The notes below the pieces were generated by a model that saw only the letters and a list, made by a program, of their open reading frames with translations, had not been told where the DNA came from and ran no database searches. A program made the position numbers and the translations under genes. DNA of 64,000 nt, taken from contig JBKBHA010000013.1 of NCBI GenBank assembly GCA_046297935.1, positions 47,894 through 111,893 of the forward strand, in the 5' to 3' direction. Shown here one piece after another: positions 33,401 through 40,188 of the stretch; position 1 is the first letter of the stretch; each line of letters begins with the position of its first letter. Source of the DNA: CAYMZZ01 sp046297935 (GTDB lineage Bacteria; Bacteroidota; Bacteroidia; Chitinophagales; Chitinophagaceae).

Positions 33401-33844
33401 ATGAAGAGTATATTTTTTTTATTGCTCACCTTCTTAATCAGTTGCACAAGCACGGGCAAAAAAGGTGCTGAAATTTTTCAAAAAAATGGATATGCCATTA
33501 ACGGCTACGATCCAGTGGCTTTTTTTGAAGAGAACAAGCCTGTTAAAGGAAATCCGGAGTTCAAGTATAGATGGAAAGACGCAGACTGGGTATTCTCTAC
33601 CCAGGCACGCCTGGACAGCTTTCGGTTGGCGCCTGAAAAATTTGCACCGCAATATGGTGGCTACTGCGCCTACGGTACAGCCGATGGGCATAAAGCGCCC
33701 ACTGAAGCTGATACCTGGACATTGCAGGATGGTAAACTGTATTTCAACTATAATATGGATGTAAAAAAACTTTGGGATCAGGACCGTGCAAAATTCATTT
33801 TACAGGCGGATGGTAACTGGGAAAAAATTAAGTTTACAGATTGA
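33401..33844 (+). CDS. YHS-domain lipoprotein
   Basis: The 147-residue product has a lipoprotein signal (FLLLTFLISC, lipidation at Cys 15). The YHS core resembles its neighbour at 31997-32464: YAINGYDPVAFFEENK, WVFSTQARLDSF and FAPQYGGYCAYGTADG, including the shared Cys. Its stop overlaps the sigma factor start (TGATG), so the two are translationally coupled. The paralogue pair probably arose by duplication around the barrel gene. Confidence 0.85.
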   Translation: MKSIFFLLLTFLISCTSTGKKGAEIFQKNGYAINGYDPVAFFEENKPVKGNPEFKYRWKDADWVFSTQARLDSFRLAPEKFAPQYGGYCAYGTADGHKAPTEADTWTLQDGKLYFNYNMDVKKLWDQDRAKFILQADGNWEKIKFTD

Positions 33845-34416
33845 TGAAAGTTGCCGAGAAAGAATTGACATTTCGAAAACTGGTAGCTGATTATTCGGAC
33901 CAGTTATATCAATATGCCCGAAAACGGCTGCCCGATGAAGAACTTTGCAAGGATCTGGTGCAGGAAACCTTTCTCGCTGCCTGGCGAAATATCGATGGTT
34001 ACCGACGTGATGCTTCAGAAAAGACCTGGCTTTTTGTGATCCTGAAAAACAAGATCACTGACCATTACCGAAGCGTTCATACAAGATGGCGGCAACAATC
34101 AGCGAAGGCCGGCGAAGAAGAAGGAATATTTTTCGACGAGGAGGAGCACTGGCGGCAAGGAGCCTACCCTGCAGCATGGTCGGTGGAATTGGACAACAGG
34201 GTTGAAGCAAAAGAATTTCAACTGGTATTCCGCCAGTGCAGTTCGCGACTAAAAGAAATGCAGCATGCCGTTTTTGCGATGAAGTATGTTGAAGATCTGT
34301 CGAGCGAAGAAATTTGCCGATTGCTGAATTTGACTAACGCCAATTATTGGGTTCTCCTGCATCGCGCAAAAGTGCAACTGAGGGCCTGCCTTGAAAAAAA
34401 CTGGCTAAAACGATAA
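33844..34416 (+). CDS. ECF-type RNA polymerase sigma factor
   Basis: This 190-residue sigma-70 family protein has region 2 (DYSDQLYQYARKRLPDEELCKDLVQETFLAAW) cited in parts: KDLVQETFLAAW and WLFVILKNKITDHYRS. Region 4 covers FAMKYVEDLSSEEICRLLNLTNANYWVLLHRAKVQLR, recognisable by SSEEICRLLNL and LLHRAKVQLR. The ATG at 33844 is used; the frame also has a TTG one codon upstream. It is followed 4 bases later by a zinc-finger anti-sigma gene and preceded by YHS and barrel genes, its likely regulon. Confidence 0.92.
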   Translation: MKVAEKELTFRKLVADYSDQLYQYARKRLPDEELCKDLVQETFLAAWRNIDGYRRDASEKTWLFVILKNKITDHYRSVHTRWRQQSAKAGEEEGIFFDEEEHWRQGAYPAAWSVELDNRVEAKEFQLVFRQCSSRLKEMQHAVFAMKYVEDLSSEEICRLLNLTNANYWVLLHRAKVQLRACLEKNWLKR

Positions 34417-34420
34417 AATT

Positions 34421-34669
34421 ATGGCAAACAATATCACCTGCAAGAAAGCCGTAGACCTTATCTCCAAAAAAGAGGAAGGTAAAATCAGCCTGCAGCAACG
34501 GTTTGCCCTTTGGCAACACCTAGCTTCCTGCAGCCTCTGCCGTCATTTTTCCAAACAAAATAAGTGGATCATTTCTGCAGCCCGATTGGAAGCCTCAGAC
34601 AAATTGAGTGCCGAAGAAAAAGAGGAAATAATAGTTCGCGTGTTGTCGAATGATCAACAGCCGGATTGA
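34421..34669 (+). CDS. Small zinc-finger (ZAS-like) anti-sigma factor
   Basis: The 82-residue protein has a Cys near the start (NITCKKAVDL) and the motif HLASCSLCRHF, giving the His-x3-Cys-x2-Cys zinc site of ZAS anti-sigma domains. It has no membrane segment, so it would be a soluble, perhaps redox- or metal-responsive regulator of the adjacent ECF factor. It is the last gene in the operon. It overlaps the convergent DinB gene by 16 bases. Confidence 0.75.
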   Translation: MANNITCKKAVDLISKKEEGKISLQQRFALWQHLASCSLCRHFSKQNKWIISAARLEASDKLSAEEKEEIIVRVLSNDQQPD

Positions 34670-35157
34670 TCAGTGTTACGCCGAAATCGTAAAGTGGAAG
34701 GCGCTACCCCGAAATCGTCTTCAAGTGGACTGACTGATAGTTCCTGCATCCCGATTCTTATCAGTGCCATATGATGAATACAATGTTCCAACACAAAAGA
34801 AAGTTCGCGAAAATAGCTGCTGGCGACAAGGGTGCTGTTGTTCTGATCCGCGTAAATCGCCGTCCTTAATGATTTGTCGTCTTTTTTAAAAACGCGTACA
34901 ATCTGTTCTGCCTCATCCAGTGCCTTCATCCTGACAGTCTCCAGTTCAATGCTACGAATTCTTTTTTCGTAATCCACAATGCCGCAATCATAACCGCGCG
35001 CCAATTCGGTAAAAAACTCCAGCAAATGACGAAAATGGGCACCTATGCATTGACCATTGTACACTTCAAGGGGACGACAATAATCTTCATCCTGCATTTG
35101 TTGAAGTGCGTCGATGAGTTGGCTGGAAACGGACTGAAGTTGAGAATAGAACATCAT
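34654..35157 (-). CDS. DinB-family protein
   Basis: This 167-residue four-helix protein has the putative metal-binding histidines of DinB/YfiT-like proteins: GAHFRHLLEFF (about 47-57) and LEHCIHHMALIRIG (about 127-140). Family members include metal-dependent thiol transferases, but most are uncharacterised. It ends within the convergent anti-sigma gene and starts 7 bases after the DoxX gene ends, implying co-transcription. Confidence 0.78.
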   Translation of the reverse strand: MMFYSQLQSVSSQLIDALQQMQDEDYCRPLEVYNGQCIGAHFRHLLEFFTELARGYDCGIVDYEKRIRSIELETVRMKALDEAEQIVRVFKKDDKSLRTAIYADQNNSTLVASSYFRELSFVLEHCIHHMALIRIGMQELSVSPLEDDFGVAPSTLRFRRNTDQSGC

Positions 35158-35164
35158 TTTTTAA

Positions 35165-35581
35165 TCAGGCTTTGGGGATAAAACGATGAAACACGCCGGG
35201 CAAGAAACGAGTCAGTTCATTTCTTTTTATCCAGATCAGTATAACTGAACACAGCAGCACGATGTTGGCATAAATAAATAGCTGACCATGATCGTCCATT
35301 ACGGAAATCCCGAGCACAAAGAGGTGTGAAAAAATCGCGCCAACCATAATGCCCACGGCCAAAAAGGCTCCAAGAACGGTGGTGAAGGGGATTAGAATCA
35401 GCACCGAAGCAATCAATTCCATTGCGCCAGTGGCCAGTCGTCCCCACGGTTCAATGCCCAGTTGCGAAAATATGTACACTGACTCGGGTGCGGCCGAAAA
35501 TTTGAAGTAAAGTGTCTGCAGCATAATTAATGCGGCCAGGCCTCTGAGCAACCAGATGAGAATAGATTTGCGACGGTTCAT
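35165..35581 (-). CDS. DoxX-family membrane protein
   Basis: The 138-residue product has four hydrophobic helices and the DoxX-type pattern: ALIMLQTLYFKFSAAPESV, GRLATGAMELIASVLIL and GAFLAVGIMVGAIFSH. Members are often linked to thiol or quinone redox chemistry, but function here is unknown. It is upstream of and probably co-transcribed with the DinB gene. Confidence 0.78.
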   Translation of the reverse strand: MNRRKSILIWLLRGLAALIMLQTLYFKFSAAPESVYIFSQLGIEPWGRLATGAMELIASVLILIPFTTVLGAFLAVGIMVGAIFSHLFVLGISVMDDHGQLFIYANIVLLCSVILIWIKRNELTRFLPGVFHRFIPKA

Positions 35582-35638
35582 ATAAAGGCTTTTCGATATA
35601 GACGATGAAATATCGTTTACCTTACAAAACCAGCCAGA

Positions 35639-37453
35639 TTATTGCAAGCCAAGTGCGCTCACGATCTTTTCAAATATCGCCGTATTCTCATAAACACCCT
35701 GAAAAAGTTGCGATTGTGGTCCATAGGCAAATACCGGTACAGGGATCGCCGTGTGATCGCCGGTGGAAAATTGTCCAAGAATTTTTCCTTTATCGTAGTT
35801 GCCGCCGGTAAGAGTTAGCCCGCCTGTTTCATGATCTCCGGTAACGATGATCAGCGTTTCACCATTGCTGTCAGCAAAACGCATGGCAGCGCCTATCACT
35901 TTATCAAAATCGAGCAGTTCAGACACTGCATAGGGTAATTTATTCGCATGTCCGCCATGGTCGATCTGCGCAGCTTCCAGCACCAGGAAAAAACCTTCGT
36001 TGCCCGCGCCCAATAGCTTCACTGTTTTCTCGAAAGATTGTATCAACCATTCACCTCGTCCATTGCTCGCCGGCAGGGCAGCTTTCGCGTCCACAACAAC
36101 GGCAGGAAGCTGGTGTGCCATCGGAAAGCTATCAATCGTTTTACGCAAACTGAACTTCGTTTCCAGTTGGCGCCGCAAGCTATCACTGCCGCAATTATCG
36201 CAGGCTCCTACCAGTAGATCGACTGAAGAATTGAGGAGGTCTTTAAGAATTGCATTGTAATTACTGCGCTCGCTCTGGTGGGCATAAAAAGCAGCAGGTG
36301 TCGCATCTCTAAAATCGCCGCTGGTTATTAGTCCGGTTTTTTTGCCAGCTTTACGCATTAGTTCTGGCAATAAAAGCAGTGGCTTGCCGGTGGGTGCCAC
36401 CCCTACTGCGCGATTATTTGTTTTAGTACCAGACGAAAACGCCGTGGCACCTGGCGCCGAGTCGGTAATAAAATTGTCGAAGGAACTTGTTTTTGATAAC
36501 CCTACCTGATTCATCGAAAAAACATTCAACCTGCCCTGGTTGGCGGTGTAACCCGCATACCATTGGGCGAGCCCGGTACCATCGCCAACAAGCAGCATGA
36601 TATTGCGAACCGGCTTGCTGGCAGCATCATTTCGAAAGCCGGGTTGGTACAGTTCGTGATTCCCATAATGCTGATAGCTTCTATCAGGCAGTTGTTTAAA
36701 GAATTGAGCGAGGCCGGGTATATCGTCTGTATTAATGAAATCCGCGCCAAGATCTATGTATTGATACCAACTATTCAGAAAATCAGGTGCATTCCAAAAT
36801 CTTACTTTTTTTCCGGAATCGTGCGCTTTCTTAATTGTTGCATACAACAATTCCTGTTCAGCTTCCGGCAAGCGTCCTTTGCCATTCCAACTGGTATAAT
36901 TGCGAAAGTTGTCGCTGAGCATAGCTACCCGGGAATATTGCTCCTCCGTATACGCGTTGGAAAAATTACCATCGAAGCTTAACCAGCGCGGATACTTTTC
37001 AAACTGGTCAGGTGTGGGCCTGTTGCCACTGATCACCCATTTCAGTCTGTTATTGTTGATGAGCTCCGGATATGGCTCCATCGCACTTATCAGCGCCTGC
37101 AAGGCCGGCTCATAAGCGGTTTTAATATCCACCATTATTTGCAGACTAAGCGTGCTGTCGGGGTAAATATGACCGCTGTTTTGTTGTAAACATTGCCGCA
37201 ATGGCTGCAGGTACAAGGAGTCGAGTCTGCGGCCTTTTTTCAACTGTCCGAGATCATGCGCAACAATTAATTGCCCATTGTAGAGAAAAACATCTACCTC
37301 AATTGAACCAAAACGCTCCTGCCATGCCTGCCAAAAAGGAAAAGCCTGTTCATAATCATTATGGGAGTGGGCGTTCTGAACGGAATAGGGCGCTGTTTGA
37401 CTAAACGCAATGCTATAACACAAGAGGAAAAGCGAAAGCAGGATATGTTTCAT
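35639..37453 (-). CDS. Secreted fusion: phosphodiesterase-like domain plus alkaline phosphatase
   Basis: This 604-residue protein has a signal peptide ending AFSQ. Residues about 25-265 form a PI-PLC/GDPD-like barrel: NAHSHNDYEQA, IEVDVFLYNGQLIVAHD and INTDDIPGL. Residues about 285-604 are an alkaline phosphatase with LLVGDGTGLAQ, catalytic Ser in TDSAPGATAFSSG (about 331), DHGGHAN and VTGDHETGG. Such a fusion could cleave a phosphodiester and then release phosphate from the product. It is followed upstream on the same strand by a metallophosphoesterase and a SusD/SusC pair, suggesting a phosphate-scavenging locus. Confidence 0.88.
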   Translation of the reverse strand: MKHILLSLFLLCYSIAFSQTAPYSVQNAHSHNDYEQAFPFWQAWQERFGSIEVDVFLYNGQLIVAHDLGQLKKGRRLDSLYLQPLRQCLQQNSGHIYPDSTLSLQIMVDIKTAYEPALQALISAMEPYPELINNNRLKWVISGNRPTPDQFEKYPRWLSFDGNFSNAYTEEQYSRVAMLSDNFRNYTSWNGKGRLPEAEQELLYATIKKAHDSGKKVRFWNAPDFLNSWYQYIDLGADFINTDDIPGLAQFFKQLPDRSYQHYGNHELYQPGFRNDAASKPVRNIMLLVGDGTGLAQWYAGYTANQGRLNVFSMNQVGLSKTSSFDNFITDSAPGATAFSSGTKTNNRAVGVAPTGKPLLLLPELMRKAGKKTGLITSGDFRDATPAAFYAHQSERSNYNAILKDLLNSSVDLLVGACDNCGSDSLRRQLETKFSLRKTIDSFPMAHQLPAVVVDAKAALPASNGRGEWLIQSFEKTVKLLGAGNEGFFLVLEAAQIDHGGHANKLPYAVSELLDFDKVIGAAMRFADSNGETLIIVTGDHETGGLTLTGGNYDKGKILGQFSTGDHTAIPVPVFAYGPQSQLFQGVYENTAIFEKIVSALGLQ

Positions 37454-37511
37454 CAGACTAAATTAATCATCCAGTATTGGATACCGGAATCAATGCCCGG
37501 TTTGGAATGAA

Positions 37512-38489
37512 CTATTTTTGAATTTTAGTGCGATAGATGATCTTATCGCGATGATCGATAAACTGGATGAGAAGTTCATTTTCGGTAAGTGAAAAGGTGG
37601 CGAAGCCCTGAGTTCCTTCGGCGAAAAGGCCTATGTCCGGATATTTTGTTACAGGTCGGGCTTCAGAGGCAGCTCCGGAAATAATATAGTGGGTAGCCCC
37701 GGCCGGTTTGATATGTTCCAGATGATGTTCATGCCCGGCGATATACGCGTCGACGCGATGCTTTTCAAAAATGGGCCCGAGGAGTTTACGTAGTGCTTCG
37801 GTGTCTTTTGAGTTCTTGCGCCAGCCTCCGGTATACAGGGGGTGATGCCCAACCACCATTTTCCATCGGGCCTGGCTGTGCAATAAAGCGCTATCCAGCC
37901 ATCTAAGTTGCCGATCAACAGCACCAACCGGATACTTGATGCTGTCGTTGGGTACGGAACGCTGCATCTTTTCTATTGGGTCTGTATCCATAAACAACAT
38001 CAGGAGCGAATCCCGACCCACCCGAAACGTTTTGGCATAATACCGGGCGGGCATTGTCCAGCGACTGCTGATGGAAGAATAGGCCACCTGAGCATCCGGA
38101 TTGGATGCGTAGTCGTGATTGCCGAGTACCGGATACCATTTTACATGAAGCGATTGAGCAGTGTAAATTGTTTCAAACGAACTGATCCAATGATAATCCT
38201 GCGTGCTGGCTACGCCATATGGATAAAAGTTGTCGCCCGTGGCAACTATAAAGGATGCATCCAGGTCGTGAGCGGCCTTGCCCATGCCGGCGGCCACTTC
38301 TTTCTGGTAGTTCTCTCCATTGCGTCCCCAATCTCCCATTACCAAAAAATGAAGCGCCTTGTCCAGCTTTTGCAACCCTTTTATGCTGCCTCCCCGGTAA
38401 CCAAGATCTTCCACCAGGGGGGCCTGGGCAGTAGTTCGAACGGGCTGCAGAAAAAGCAGCACGCAAAAAGTAAGTAAGAGCAACTTCAT
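37512..38489 (-). CDS. Secreted metallophosphoesterase (acid phosphatase-like)
   Basis: The 325-residue product has a signal peptide and all calcineurin-type metal motifs: FLVMGDWGRNG, ATGDNFYPYG, VLGNHDY, VVGHHPLYTGG and IAGHEHHLEHI. The pattern is that of small purple acid phosphatases such as TRAP. It would hydrolyse phosphomonoesters in the periplasm. It lies 12 bases from the SusD stop and 58 bases from the alkaline phosphatase fusion, in the same direction. Confidence 0.9.
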   Translation of the reverse strand: MKLLLLTFCVLLFLQPVRTTAQAPLVEDLGYRGGSIKGLQKLDKALHFLVMGDWGRNGENYQKEVAAGMGKAAHDLDASFIVATGDNFYPYGVASTQDYHWISSFETIYTAQSLHVKWYPVLGNHDYASNPDAQVAYSSISSRWTMPARYYAKTFRVGRDSLLMLFMDTDPIEKMQRSVPNDSIKYPVGAVDRQLRWLDSALLHSQARWKMVVGHHPLYTGGWRKNSKDTEALRKLLGPIFEKHRVDAYIAGHEHHLEHIKPAGATHYIISGAASEARPVTKYPDIGLFAEGTQGFATFSLTENELLIQFIDHRDKIIYRTKIQK

Positions 38490-38501
38490 AGCAGGTAATC
38501 T

Positions 38502-40178
38502 TTAGTATCCGGGATTCTGTACAAGGTATCCGGGCAGGTTGCTGGCACCATCCACCGCTGTTTGTGGAATCGGGAACACGCGCTTTTGCGGATTGGCGTC
38601 TGATTTTTCTGTCCAGGTACCCTCGTATTTACCGAAGCGTATCATATCGGTGCGGCGAACCATTTCCCAATACAACTCAAAACCGCGTTCGCGATACAAC
38701 AGCTCGAGATCCATGGTTGTCAGTGCCGGTGGTGCTGGTGTACGCGCCGTACGGGCAGCCCTGACGGTATTCACGTCCGCCAATGCTGCGGCCGCATCGT
38801 TGTTGCGACGCAATTTGGCTTCCGCACGCATCAGATAAATATCGGCGAGCCTCAGAATAACAATATTGGCTTCACCGAAATTTCGGCCGCTAACTGATTT
38901 CCTGCTGAATTCATATTTAGATACGCGGTAACCAGAAGGATAATTGCTACCAGCCGTGGTATAATCCACCTGCTCTGTAAAGTTCACAGCCAGCGTTGGC
39001 CTGTTGCGTGTGTCGTGATTAAGCGCCCGAACAAGCATATCGCCGTTAGCACATTTTAGAAATACGCCGTTGCGTCGAACTAGACCATATTGCTGTCCGC
39101 GCAGAATACCACGGTTGATATGAAAATTGGCCGCAGGCACACAAGTATCGTTGCTGTTCGAATAAATGGAAAGGTTTTCTTTGTAAAAACGCGGATCTAC
39201 CGAAGGGTCTGCCGGTGCATAAGCATCTACCCAGGTTCTATAGTAGTCGGAAGTAATCGCAGGTCCGTCGGTTCCATTGGCGTTCACGTATTCCGGCAGC
39301 GGAAACTGATCTCCGGACAGTGAAAAATACGCCATCCTGTTGTGCCCGTTCAGCTCGGCCCGTTGGTCTACTGCAAAAATGATCTCTTTATTGCTGCTAT
39401 TGTCGTCATCGAAAATGTCAAAGTACTCGGGTGAAAACTGATAACGGCCAGAAGAAATGATCTTATCACAATATTCCACCACTTTATCCATTTCCTCGTT
39501 GGAAAAGCTGAACTGGGAAGCATATACATTTCGATATACGGCGCTGTTTAGATAGAGTCGGGCCAGCAAACCCCAGACAGCCTGCTTTGATAAACGACCA
39601 TGGGTAACATCCGACGACAGACCGGGCTCCACTGCCAACAACTCTGATTTAATGTATTCAACGGCGTCGTTTCCGCGCAGGATTGTCGACAAATCGTCTG
39701 GCTTTTCTTTCACAAAAATCAATCCGTACAGATCAAGCATAAGCATGGAGTAGTAAGCACGCATACCTCTGGCCTCTGCCAGGTAAAGTGCAGACGAAGC
39801 ACTGTTCAACGTGGGAAGAGCATTAATGGCGGTAACCGACCGGGAGATCGACTGAACCAGAAAATTCCAGGTATTACGAATATTAGGATCCGTGGTGGTA
39901 AAATTATGCGTATGCATCGCAATATAAATGCCGTTATCACCCCAGTCGGTGCCACCACGGTAAGGAAGGATCGCCTCGTCTGACGATATTTCCTGCAGTG
40001 CAAAATAGTTGGTATGCAAAAATATATTGGGTAGAAGTGCGTAAACAGGCGCAATGATTCCTTCAGCAGTCAGTTCGCCGGCTGAAGACTCATCTAATAC
40101 CTCCTCGTTCAGCTTGGTGCATCCAAGCTGAAGAAGCATGATCAGGACGGTAAAAAGAAGCAGTGATATTTTTTTCAT
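38502..40178 (-). CDS. SusD/RagB-family outer-membrane lipoprotein
   Basis: The 558-residue protein has a lipoprotein signal (LLQLGC, lipidation near residue 20). It has the SusD pattern: a TPR-like helical body with ARGMRAYYSMLMLDLYG, KQAVWGLLARLYLN, ADIYLMRAEAKLRRN, and a C-terminal REFELY-like ERGFELYWEMVRRTDMIRFG. SusD proteins lie on the cell surface and cap their SusC porin to capture a ligand. The ATG at 40178 is chosen since it begins the signal. It lies 10 bases after the SusC stop. Confidence 0.95.
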   Translation of the reverse strand: MKKISLLLFTVLIMLLQLGCTKLNEEVLDESSAGELTAEGIIAPVYALLPNIFLHTNYFALQEISSDEAILPYRGGTDWGDNGIYIAMHTHNFTTTDPNIRNTWNFLVQSISRSVTAINALPTLNSASSALYLAEARGMRAYYSMLMLDLYGLIFVKEKPDDLSTILRGNDAVEYIKSELLAVEPGLSSDVTHGRLSKQAVWGLLARLYLNSAVYRNVYASQFSFSNEEMDKVVEYCDKIISSGRYQFSPEYFDIFDDDNSSNKEIIFAVDQRAELNGHNRMAYFSLSGDQFPLPEYVNANGTDGPAITSDYYRTWVDAYAPADPSVDPRFYKENLSIYSNSNDTCVPAANFHINRGILRGQQYGLVRRNGVFLKCANGDMLVRALNHDTRNRPTLAVNFTEQVDYTTAGSNYPSGYRVSKYEFSRKSVSGRNFGEANIVILRLADIYLMRAEAKLRRNNDAAAALADVNTVRAARTARTPAPPALTTMDLELLYRERGFELYWEMVRRTDMIRFGKYEGTWTEKSDANPQKRVFPIPQTAVDGASNLPGYLVQNPGY

Positions 40179-40188
40179 AAAATGTAGT

